NCBI GenBank assembly: GCA_964548165.1
Contig: CAZJQD010000060.1
Span: 1-7,023, forward strand
Direction: 5' to 3'
DNA from: CAZJQD01 sp964548165 [NCBI: uncultured bacterium]
GTDB taxonomy: Bacteria; UBA8481
DNA: 7,023 nucleotides
The notes beneath the pieces are model-generated. The model had not been told where the DNA came from. It made no database searches and was given only the letters and a program-made list of their open reading frames with translations. Positions 1-5,265 of this stretch are shown piece by piece; the stretch's first letter is position 1, and every line of letters begins with the position of its first letter. Both the position numbers and the translations under genes were made by a program.

Positions 1-1
1 G

Positions 2-706
2 TCCCTGGCCGACGGCCTCAAGCGGGCCACGGGCGTGATGATCGCCGGCAAGACCGTCGTCATCTGCGGCTACGGCGACGTCGGCAAGGGTTGTGCCCAG
101 TCGATGCGCGGCTTCGGCGCGCGCGTCGTTGTCACCGAGATTGATCCCATCTGCGCCCTGCAGGCCTGCATGGCCGGATTCGAGGTCCGCACGGTCGAGG
201 ACATGCTGAAGGAAGGCGACATCTACGTCACGACGACCGGGAACCGCGACATCATCACGGCCGCCCACATGGCGAAGATGAAGGACCAGGCCATCGTCTG
301 CAACATCGGCCACTTCGACAACGAGATCCAGGTCGCCGAGCTCTACAAGTGGCCGGGCGTCAAGCGTCTCAACATCAAGCCGCAGGTCGACGCGTTCACG
401 TACAAGGATGGGCATACGATCTACCTCCTCGCCGAGGGAAGACTCGTGAACCTCGGGTGCGCGGCCGGTCATCCGTCCTTCGTGATGTCGACCTCGTTCA
501 CCAACCAGGTCCTCGCCCAGCTTGACCTCTGGCAGAGGGTCCAGCCGATCGGCGTGACCTGTCTCTCCAAGAAGCTCGACGAGGAAGTAGCGCGTCTCCA
601 CCTCGGCAAGCTCGGAGCCCGTCTCACCAAGCTCACCCCCGGCCAGGCCCAGTACATCGGCGTTCCGGCGAATGGGCCCTACAAGGGCGACGCTTACCGC
701 TACTAG
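2..706 (+). CDS. ahcY: S-adenosylhomocysteine hydrolase (adenosylhomocysteinase), C-terminal part
   Basis: Cytosolic NAD-dependent enzyme that splits S-adenosylhomocysteine into adenosine and homocysteine in the activated methyl cycle. The first base of the window is out of frame; the reading frame runs from base 2 to the TAG at 704-706 and gives 234 residues, about half the usual length of 430-470, so the N-terminal catalytic region lies upstream of the window. The NAD-binding Rossmann motif GYGDVGKG is at fragment residues 23-30, preceded by the typical [17 protein letters not shown]. Other family signatures are NIGHFDNE, the [16 protein letters not shown] stretch, and the C-terminal PYKGDAYRY, whose Lys and Tyr reach the NAD site of a neighbouring subunit in known structures. 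A GTG at 35 opens an internal frame but is not a start, since homology continues upstream of it. A strong terminator follows, so it is probably transcriptionally separate from the NO-related genes. The identification is very secure. Confidence 0.97.
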   Translation, partial: SLADGLKRATGVMIAGKTVVICGYGDVGKGCAQSMRGFGARVVVTEIDPICALQACMAGFEVRTVEDMLKEGDIYVTTTGNRDIITAAHMAKMKDQAIVCNIGHFDNEIQVAELYKWPGVKRLNIKPQVDAFTYKDGHTIYLLAEGRLVNLGCAAGHPSFVMSTSFTNQVLAQLDLWQRVQPIGVTCLSKKLDEEVARLHLGKLGARLTKLTPGQAQYIGVPANGPYKGDAYRY

Positions 707-720
707 TTCGGATGCGGCGC

Positions 721-765
721 AAGGCCGCGGCGTGCGGGGGACCGTGCGCCGCGGCCTTCTTATTT
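721..765 (+). terminator. Intrinsic terminator after ahcY
   Basis: A perfect 12-bp stem, AAGGCCGCGGCG at 721-732 paired with CGCCGCGGCCTT at 747-758, encloses a 14-nt loop and is followed by a moderately T-rich run (CTTATTT, 759-765). It begins 14 nt after the ahcY stop codon. The T-run ends only two bases before the GGGAG ribosome binding site of the next gene, so the hairpin could also act on that gene's leader. Confidence 0.88.
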
Positions 766-784
766 GTGGGAGCCTGACTCTTTG

Positions 785-1915
785 ATGCCAAGCACTCTTT
801 CGAAATGGGATCTCATCCGCCAGGAGCCGTATCGCGTGCTCTTTCCCCTGGCCATTTATGCGGGCGTCTCCGGGGCCTTCCACTGGATCACGTTCGGCCT
901 GGGATCGGGCAAGTGGAACGTCATGCTCCACGTGGGACTCCAGGTCCCCGCCTACATGGGTCTCTTTGCCGCCGGCTTCCTGGCGACGGCCGTGCCGCGA
1001 TTCACGGGCACGGAGTCGGCATCGAGGCGCGAGGCGGCGTGGCTCATGCTCCTTTCCGTCGCCGTGGTCGGTGCGCCCGCGGCGCAGAGCTGGGCCGTGA
1101 CGGCCGGCACGTTCCTGGTCTTTCTTGGGTTCCTGGCTATGTTCCTCGGCTCGCGCATGCGGCGCGCGAAGCAGATGCCGCCGGGCGTCTTTCCCTGGGT
1201 GGCCACAGGCCTGGGTTATGCCGCCGTGGGTTGCATGTCGTATATCGCGGGAGCCGCGGGTGGCCTGCCGTGGTTGGCGCAGGGTTTCATGATGGCGCTC
1301 ATCCTGGCGACGGCGCCCCTGGTGGGGCATCGCATTCTCGAGCATGCCCCAGGCCAGGGACGTCGCATTCCCTTTCTGCCGACCGCCCTGGCGTTGACGG
1401 CATCGTTCGTCCTGGAGTCCTGGACGCCGGCGGCGTGGAGCGGGCCGTGGGTGACGCGCCTTGCCTACGGGCTACGCGGTGCGACGCTCGCGATCGTCTT
1501 CGCCCGCTCGGGGCTCCTCGCGCTTCCGGGGCGAAAGATCCCGCACGCGATGCTCTTCTGGATCGCGCTCTGTGCGACCGCCCTCGGCCCTCTCGCGGTC
1601 GCCGCGTTTCCCGCTCACCGCGCCGGCCTCCTGCACATCACGCTGATCGGCGGATTTTCGCTGATGATGTTGATGGTGGCGACGCGCGTGACGCTTGTGC
1701 ATGGCGGCGCGAAGGCTCTCGTCGAGGCCCCGTATCTCCCGGCGACGGTTTATGGAGGGCTGGTATTCCTGGCCGCGATCCTGAGGGCGGCCGCGGAGTT
1801 CATTCCGAGCGCCTACGGCCCGCTCCTCGCGGCGGCGGCCAGCGCCTGGTGCCTGGCGCAGATCCTCTTTGTCATCTACCCCGGCCGCAAGCTCCTGGTC
1901 GGGCCGGGACACTGA
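785..1915 (+). CDS. nnrS: NnrS-family membrane protein (nitric oxide stress/denitrification associated)
   Basis: Polytopic inner-membrane protein of the NnrS family. Members are heme- and copper-containing proteins that appear with NO reductases and protect cells from NO stress; their exact chemistry is not settled. The 376-residue product has about 12 predicted membrane helices, the usual family size and topology. Family signatures are the N-terminal EPYRVLFPLAIYAG (about residues 14-27), FLATAVPRFTGTE (about 65-77) and a late helix LHITLIGGFSLMMLM followed by ATRVTLVHGG (about 283-308), matching the family pattern of H-x-F-T-x-G then R-V-x-L-G-H. The last motif is diverged: VHGG replaces the usual GHTGR. 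I chose ATG 785, with GGGAG at 768-772 as a distant (12 nt) ribosome binding site; TTG at 782 is an alternative. No promoter is obvious in the 78-bp gap from ahcY, most of which is terminator. A 120-residue membrane protein follows 43 bp downstream. Family assignment is good; the role in NO metabolism is inferred from family and neighbours. Confidence 0.85.
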   Translation: MPSTLSKWDLIRQEPYRVLFPLAIYAGVSGAFHWITFGLGSGKWNVMLHVGLQVPAYMGLFAAGFLATAVPRFTGTESASRREAAWLMLLSVAVVGAPAAQSWAVTAGTFLVFLGFLAMFLGSRMRRAKQMPPGVFPWVATGLGYAAVGCMSYIAGAAGGLPWLAQGFMMALILATAPLVGHRILEHAPGQGRRIPFLPTALALTASFVLESWTPAAWSGPWVTRLAYGLRGATLAIVFARSGLLALPGRKIPHAMLFWIALCATALGPLAVAAFPAHRAGLLHITLIGGFSLMMLMVATRVTLVHGGAKALVEAPYLPATVYGGLVFLAAILRAAAEFIPSAYGPLLAAAASAWCLAQILFVIYPGRKLLVGPGH

Positions 1916-1958
1916 GCTTGCGCGCCGCTAGTGCTGGGCGCAGGCACCGTGGATTTGC

Positions 1959-2321
1959 ATGAACGATAAGGGCCAACGCTGGTCGTCATTCTTGGCGAGG
2001 CGTTGGGTCCGCGTTGTCATCAAGATGGCGCTCGTAGCCCTCGCGGCCGGCGCCGCCATCGTGTTCTTCGGAATTTGTGTGCCCTTTTCACTCCTGGCGC
2101 TGGAACTCACGCACTATCGCGGTCTCGCCGGGATCGTCTATGTCTGGGCGGGAGCCTTGTTCGGGCTGGTCTTTGGTGGCGCGAGCTCGGCCTATAGCCT
2201 CGCGCGAAGCCCCCGCCTGGTGACCCGATACTATCTCTGGCTGATGGGCGTGCTCCTGATGTTGTCGCTTCTCCACCTGGCCTGGTATTCCGCGATGCCA
2301 GAGCTCTTCGCGCACATCTAG
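1959..2321 (+). CDS. Small integral membrane protein of unknown function
   Basis: I do not recognise this 120-residue protein. It has a basic, probably cytoplasmic N-terminus (residues 1-22, with RR and several Lys/Arg), then about three hydrophobic helices near residues 23-50, 55-79 and 91-112, with a positively charged loop (LARSPRLVTR) between the second and third. Isolated histidines (51, 106, 119) do not form a recognised metal or heme motif. It begins 43 bp after the nnrS-family gene on the same strand and probably shares its transcript. The ribosome binding site before ATG 1959 is weak (GTGGA at about 1950-1954), so translation may be low. The coding frame is supported by codon bias matching the neighbours and a coherent transmembrane pattern. 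It could be an accessory or assembly factor for the NnrS protein, but that rests only on position. Confidence 0.7.
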   Translation: MNDKGQRWSSFLARRWVRVVIKMALVALAAGAAIVFFGICVPFSLLALELTHYRGLAGIVYVWAGALFGLVFGGASSAYSLARSPRLVTRYYLWLMGVLLMLSLLHLAWYSAMPELFAHI

Positions 2322-2328
2322 AGGTCGT

Positions 2329-2440
2329 GTCAGGCATACACATGTGCGCAAGCGTGCTTGCGGAGATGAGCTCTTGCTGTCGAGCGGGTTGCCTGAGGTG
2401 AACGTTTCAGCGCGTTGACGTGTAAATGTGTAAGCCTGAC
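2329..2440. repeat. Imperfect inverted repeat in the convergent intergenic gap
   Basis: The left arm, 2329-2343, reads GTCAGGCATACACAT; the reverse complement of the right arm, 2426-2440, reads GTCAGGCTTACACAT, so 14 of 15 positions match. The arms are 82 bp apart and the right arm is followed by CCC directly up to the Rrf2-family stop codon at 2444. Between the arms is a smaller hairpin, CGCAAG at 2347-2352 with CTTGCG at 2357-2362. The arrangement fills almost all of the gap between two convergent genes. It could be a remnant or miniature element of the REP/IS200-like kind, or a long-range hairpin that ends transcription from both sides. No transposase is present. Confidence 0.6.
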
Positions 2441-2443
2441 CCC

Positions 2444-2917
2444 CTATCGCTTCTTGGGGCGGCCTCTTTTTTTCAGGGAGACGGGGGAGGATGCGGCGGC
2501 GTGGATGGCGGCGGCGGGACCGGTCCCGACCTCGGCGAGGGTGGTCTTGGTGGCCCAGGTCTCGGTGGCTTCGTTAAGGCGGGTCCAGATGGGGTGAAGG
2601 GGGCAGGGGGTATGGAGGTTGCAGCGGCCCCAGCCGAAGGCGCAGCGGTCGGGCATCAACTCGAAGTCGGTGGCCTTGAGGACGTCGATGAGTCGGATGC
2701 GGGAGGGCGGGCGCGAGAGGGCGAAGCCGCCGCCGTGACCTTTGTGTCCGGTGAGCAGATCCTTGAGAACGAGGCGGCGCAGGATCTTGGAGAGGTAGGA
2801 GACGGGGATGGCGGTGGCGCGGGAGATGTCGGTGGCGCGCAGCATCGAACCGCGGGGAAGAGTCGCTAGGTAGGCCGTGGCGCGCAAGGCGTATTCGGCG
2901 GTCTGGGACAAGAGCAT
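2444..2917 (-). CDS. Rrf2-family transcriptional regulator, putative Fe-S (NsrR/IscR-like)
   Basis: DNA-binding repressor/activator of the Rrf2 family, 157 residues, a normal size. The N-terminus MLLSQTAEYALRATAYLA starts the winged helix; ISRATAIPVSYLSKILRRL (about 31-49) is the recognition region, and GHGGGFALSRP (about 60-70) is the family wing. Cys92, Cys99 and Cys105 (C-X6-C-X5-C) sit where IscR and NsrR carry their cluster ligands, and Glu8 lies where some NsrR proteins use an acidic fourth ligand. The sequence after the first cysteine (RCNLHTPCPLHPIW) resembles NsrR more than cluster-less members. The tail SLKKRGRPKKR is basic with a GRP core like an AT-hook, which is not usual for the family. 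Start ATG at 2917 is supported by GGAGG at 2931-2927, nine bases upstream. It is divergent from the cytochrome c gene and probably controls the shared intergenic region. NO sensing is inferred from the neighbouring NO-type genes; iron-sulfur or redox sensing remains possible. Confidence 0.88.
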   Translation of the reverse strand: MLLSQTAEYALRATAYLATLPRGSMLRATDISRATAIPVSYLSKILRRLVLKDLLTGHKGHGGGFALSRPPSRIRLIDVLKATDFELMPDRCAFGWGRCNLHTPCPLHPIWTRLNEATETWATKTTLAEVGTGPAAAIHAAASSPVSLKKRGRPKKR

Positions 2918-2947
2918 GGGGTTATGCCTCCGGGACCATCTTCCACG

Positions 2948-2961
2948 CGAGGTGATCCTCG
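2948..2961. promoter_or_regulatory. Short dyad in the leader of the Rrf2-family gene, possible operator
   Basis: CGAGG at 2948-2952 and CCTCG at 2957-2961 form a perfect 5-bp dyad with a TGAT centre, 31-44 bp upstream of the Rrf2-family start codon. Its place suits autoregulation by that protein, but short GC-rich dyads arise easily by chance in such DNA, so this is only a candidate. Confidence 0.25.
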
Positions 2962-2982
2962 TCAAGGGATTGCTGCCTGAGG

Positions 2983-3052
2983 TCCAGTGACATTTTTCCA
3001 CAAAAACGATAAAAATATCCAGTGAAACCTTGCAATCATCCTGGGACTGGAT
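2983..3052. promoter_or_regulatory. Repeated TCCAGTGA elements in the divergent control region, candidate regulator binding sites
   Basis: TCCAGTGA occurs at 2983-2990 and again at 3018-3025, exactly 35 bp apart in the same orientation. The second copy is also the left half of an inverted repeat: ATCCAGT at 3017-3023 pairs with ACTGGAT at 3046-3052. The elements surround an A/T-rich stretch (2991-3018) that stands out from the GC-rich surroundings and lies between the divergent Rrf2-family and cytochrome c genes. This is where an operator for the neighbouring regulator would be expected. The repeats are seen directly; their function is inferred. Confidence 0.45.
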
Positions 3053-3058
3053 TAGATT
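3030..3058 (+). promoter_or_regulatory. Candidate sigma-70-type promoter for the cytochrome c gene
   Basis: TTGCAA at 3030-3035 and TAGATT at 3053-3058 are separated by 17 bp and each match four of six consensus positions. Transcription would start near 3065, leaving a leader of about 43 nt. The -35 box and spacer lie inside the ATCCAGT/ACTGGAT inverted repeat, so a protein bound there would block or modify polymerase access. Consensus match is modest and bacterial promoters outside model species vary, so confidence is low. Confidence 0.35.
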
Positions 3059-3107
3059 TTGGTCAGCGTACAGATGTGTGCTGTATCGCGGAAGGAGAAC
3101 CAAAAGT

Positions 3108-3572
3108 ATGAAGAAGATGATGACAGCGTGGGTTCTAGGCGCCTTGGCCGTCGGCCTTGCGGCCTGCGGCGGCTCCCAGGCACCGAGCGCCCCGGCTTCG
3201 ACGCCGGCCGCGGCTCCAGTCGTGGCGGCCGCCGCCGTTCCCGCGGAGTATGCGGGGAAGCAGAGCCCCATCCCCGCCGGTGACGCGGCGGCCGTTGCGG
3301 CAGGGCAGAAGCTCTTCGTCGAGAACTGCGGGACGTGCCATGGCGAGACGGGGCACGGGGACGGGGCGGCCGCGGCCGCGCTGGAGCCGAAGCCCAGGAA
3401 CCTGACTGAGCCCGGGTACATCGCGGGGCTCAGCGACGATCGCCTCTACTGGCGCATCTCCGAGGGCGGCGCGAGCGGTCCTGCGGGTTCGGCCATGCCG
3501 GCCTGGAAGACGATCCTGAAGGAAGAACAGATCTGGCAGACCATCGCCTACGTGCGAAGCCTCACCAAGTAA
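3108..3572 (+). CDS. Mono-heme c-type cytochrome lipoprotein
   Basis: Periplasm-facing, membrane-anchored electron carrier, 154 residues. MKKMMTAWVLGALAVGLAAC is a lipoprotein signal with lipobox LAAC; Cys20 would be lipidated. A flexible Ala/Pro-rich linker (about residues 21-48) tethers the heme domain to the membrane. The class I cytochrome c domain has the heme-binding motif CGTCH at 74-78 and a likely axial methionine in SAMPAW (Met130), followed by the usual C-terminal helix (IWQTIAYVRSL). ATG 3108 was chosen because AAGGAG lies at 3092-3097 and because the lipoprotein signal begins there; the frame is open further upstream but carries nothing signal-like. It precedes the heme-copper operon, from which it is separated by a terminator, and is the natural donor to the CuA centre of subunit II. 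The specific partner is inferred from position. Confidence 0.9.
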   Translation: MKKMMTAWVLGALAVGLAACGGSQAPSAPASTPAAAPVVAAAAVPAEYAGKQSPIPAGDAAAVAAGQKLFVENCGTCHGETGHGDGAAAAALEPKPRNLTEPGYIAGLSDDRLYWRISEGGASGPAGSAMPAWKTILKEEQIWQTIAYVRSLTK

Positions 3573-3583
3573 GCTCATCGGCT

Positions 3584-3616
3584 GCCCGTCCGGGGTTCGC
3601 CCCGGACGGGCTTTTT
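3584..3616 (+). terminator. Intrinsic terminator (UUCG tetraloop) between cytochrome c and the heme-copper operon
   Basis: A perfect 12-bp stem, GCCCGTCCGGGG at 3584-3595 with CCCCGGACGGGC at 3600-3611, is capped by the very stable loop TTCG and followed directly by TTTTT (3612-3616). It starts 12 bp after the cytochrome c stop codon. The T-run ends one base before the AGGTGA ribosome binding site of the next gene, so transcripts that read through would carry a hairpin just upstream of that site. This suggests partial termination and different expression levels for the cytochrome and the oxidoreductase. Confidence 0.93.
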
Positions 3617-3617
3617 C

Positions 3618-3623
3618 AGGTGA
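3618..3623 (+). promoter_or_regulatory. Ribosome binding site selecting ATG 3629
   Basis: AGGTGA lies five bases before ATG 3629. In-frame GTG 3620 and ATG 3623 overlap this site and have no ribosome binding site of their own beyond the terminator T-run, so 3629 is the best start. Confidence 0.6.
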
Positions 3624-3628
3624 TGACA

Positions 3629-5095
3629 ATGGATAAGAATATCTACAGAAATGAGCGGGCGGCCGCAGGTTGGATGGGGGTCGCGGTTGCCGCGCTCCTG
3701 GCGTCGGGACTCTTCGCGTTCCTGCCCGTGCTCGCGCGCGTTCCCGCGCTCCAGGCGTTCTTCGATGATCCGATGCTGGCGCGCCGGTGCCTTGTCGTCC
3801 ATGTCACGCTTGCGCTCCAGGTCTGGTTTCTGGCCTTCCTCGGAACCCTGTCGTCATTCGCCTCTCATCCGAAGGAGACCGTGCCGCGCGCCCGCTTCGG
3901 CGAGGGCGCTGGCTCGCTCATTGCCGGCACCGGGCTCCTGGCCCTCGTCCTCAGCGGCTTCCTGCCCTCCGCTCGGCCCGTCCTCGCCAACTACATCCCG
4001 GTCCTCGACCATCCGCTCTTTATTGGTGGGTTGCTGGCCGTCTTGGCCGGCGCCGGCATCGCGCTCCTGCCGGCGGCGCGCGGTCTGTTGGTCCCTCCAG
4101 CACCCGCGGACACCACGGGCGCGACAGGCCGAGCCGATCGCGCGGAGGCCGCGCTGCCGCACAGTGCTCGCTGCTTCCTCGGTGCCGCGGCCCTGGCGTT
4201 CCTGGCCGCGATCGTCACGCTCGGCGTCTCCGCCTGGACGACGCCCCTCTCCTGGCAACCCTCCGCCTATTACGAGCATGTCTTCTGGGGAGCCGGCCAC
4301 GCGTTCCAGTTCGCCCACGTTGCCGGGATGCTGGCCGCCTGGCTCATGCTCTCTTCCCGAAGGTCGGGGAGCGATCCGCTCTCGCCGCTGATGGCGCGCA
4401 ATCTCGCCCTGGTCCTCGTCGCGCCGCTCGTCGCCGCGCCCGTCCTGGCCGCGTTCGGGCCCGAGCACCCCCAGGCTCGCCACGGCTTCACGCTCCTCAT
4501 GCAGTGGGGACTCTTTCCCGTCACCCTCATCGTGCTCGCCGCGATAGGCAGGAACCTGCTCCGTCGACCGGTGACCGCCGCCCCCCGCGCGGCCTGGCGC
4601 TCTGACGTCTCCGCGACCGGCCTCGTCTCCAGCGTCGTCCTCGCTCTTGCGGGCTTCCTGCTCGGCGCCGCCATCCGCGGTTCCTCGACGCTCGTGCCCG
4701 CGCATTACCACGCCGCCATCGGCGCCGTGACCGCCGCCTACATGGCCGTCACCTGGCAGATCCTCCCGCGGCTCGGGTTCGCGACCACGTCCTCGCCGCG
4801 GCGCATCGCCCTCCAGCCGATGCTCTTCGCCGCCGGCCAACTGCTCTTTGCCATCGGTTTCGGCTACGCCGGCATCCACGGCATGGCGCGCAAGGTCTAC
4901 GGAGCCGAGCAGCACGTCCGTTCCGCCGCCGAATGGGTCGGTCTCTCCGTCATGGGGCTCGGCGGCCTCGTCGCCATCGTCGGCGGCGTCCTCTTTCTCA
5001 CGCTCGTTCTCAAGGCCGCCGGGAGCCGGCTCTTTGATGCCCTGGTTTTCCCGCTCCCGTTCACCGCGACTCAACAACACAGGAGGAATCCATGA
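3629..5095 (+). CDS. Divergent heme-copper oxidase subunit I-like membrane protein, CuB ligands apparently incomplete
   Basis: A 488-residue protein with about 12 membrane helices, the topology of heme-copper subunit I. His58 (VVHVTLALQVWF, helix II) and His361 with His359 (PAHYHAAIGAVTAAYM, helix X) match the low-spin and high-spin heme ligands, the latter aligning with AHFHYVLSMGAVFAIM of classical oxidases. His224 in FWGAGHAFQF matches the helix VI CuB histidine. The helix VII His-His pair is absent: the corresponding region reads VAAPVLAAFGPEHP, with lone His280 and His285 further on. The helix VI Tyr is also absent. The motif G-x-G-H-x-x-Q-x-x-x-V-x-x-M-x-A-x-W is shared with the catalytic subunit I at 5801, indicating common descent. 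Its stop overlaps the next start by four bases (ATGA), so it is translated with the rest of the complex. It may be a second heme-bearing subunit without a binuclear centre. An NnrS relationship was considered but the HxH motif argues for the heme-copper family. Catalysis cannot be judged. Confidence 0.72.
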   Translation: MDKNIYRNERAAAGWMGVAVAALLASGLFAFLPVLARVPALQAFFDDPMLARRCLVVHVTLALQVWFLAFLGTLSSFASHPKETVPRARFGEGAGSLIAGTGLLALVLSGFLPSARPVLANYIPVLDHPLFIGGLLAVLAGAGIALLPAARGLLVPPAPADTTGATGRADRAEAALPHSARCFLGAAALAFLAAIVTLGVSAWTTPLSWQPSAYYEHVFWGAGHAFQFAHVAGMLAAWLMLSSRRSGSDPLSPLMARNLALVLVAPLVAAPVLAAFGPEHPQARHGFTLLMQWGLFPVTLIVLAAIGRNLLRRPVTAAPRAAWRSDVSATGLVSSVVLALAGFLLGAAIRGSSTLVPAHYHAAIGAVTAAYMAVTWQILPRLGFATTSSPRRIALQPMLFAAGQLLFAIGFGYAGIHGMARKVYGAEQHVRSAAEWVGLSVMGLGGLVAIVGGVLFLTLVLKAAGSRLFDALVFPLPFTATQQHRRNP

Positions 5096-5250
5096 CCGAC
5101 GACATCCAGGACCCCGAGCCCCACTGGCTCCAGAAGGTCTACGACAACACGTGGCTGCTCTTGGCCCTCGGCCTCATCATCCCCATCCTCTCCTACACGG
5201 TCTGGGGCTGGATCGAGCTGGCAATCCTGCCGGCCGCAACGCTGCCCTAA
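5092..5250 (+). CDS. Small single-helix membrane subunit of the heme-copper complex
   Basis: A 52-residue protein: an acidic, soluble N-terminus (MTDDIQDPEPHWLQKVYDNT), then one hydrophobic helix from about residue 21 to 47 and a short tail ending ATLP. ATG 5092 overlaps the upstream TGA as ATGA and has an excellent ribosome binding site, AGGAGGAA at 5081-5088, so the gene is real despite its size. Its stop lies 15 bp before the subunit II start, inside the same operon. Ba3-type and related B-family enzymes often contain a tiny one-helix subunit (IIa), and this is probably a functional equivalent; sequence similarity to the Thermus IIa subunit is not obvious by eye. Likely role is structural, bracing subunits I and II. 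Confidence 0.8.
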   Translation: MTDDIQDPEPHWLQKVYDNTWLLLALGLIIPILSYTVWGWIELAILPAATLP

Positions 5251-5265
5251 AGGAGATTCGAACCC

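Noticed and set aside
1916-1945. Hairpin GCTTGCGC/GCGCAGGC (8 bp with one G-T pair) after the nnrS-family gene
   Set aside because: It has a 14-nt loop and no T-run after it, so it does not qualify as an intrinsic terminator; GC-rich DNA forms such stems by chance.
805-1962. Long plus-strand open frame of 385 codons overlapping the nnrS-family gene
   Set aside because: It is in another frame of a gene with clear family motifs, is rich in Arg/Gly/Ala/Pro typical of GC-rich shadow frames, and has no hydrophobic or domain pattern.
3030-3107. Upstream extension of the cytochrome c frame
   Set aside because: It would add a charged, non-signal segment before a textbook lipoprotein signal peptide that has its own AAGGAG site.
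2918-3107. FNR/NNR-type box (TTGAT-N4-ATCAA) in the divergent region
   Set aside because: I looked for it because NO genes often use it; only partial half-sites such as TTGCAATCATC are present.
2918-3421. Upstream extension of the Rrf2-family frame to position 3421
   Set aside because: The frame stays open by chance across the control region and the cytochrome c gene. Family homology begins at MLLSQTAEYAL, and GGAGG lies nine bases before that ATG.
3854-5080. Minus-strand open frame of 408 codons opposite the subunit I paralog
   Set aside because: Its composition (Glu/Gly/Asp/Arg repeats) is the antisense image of a hydrophobic GC-rich membrane protein; no motif or ribosome binding site supports it.
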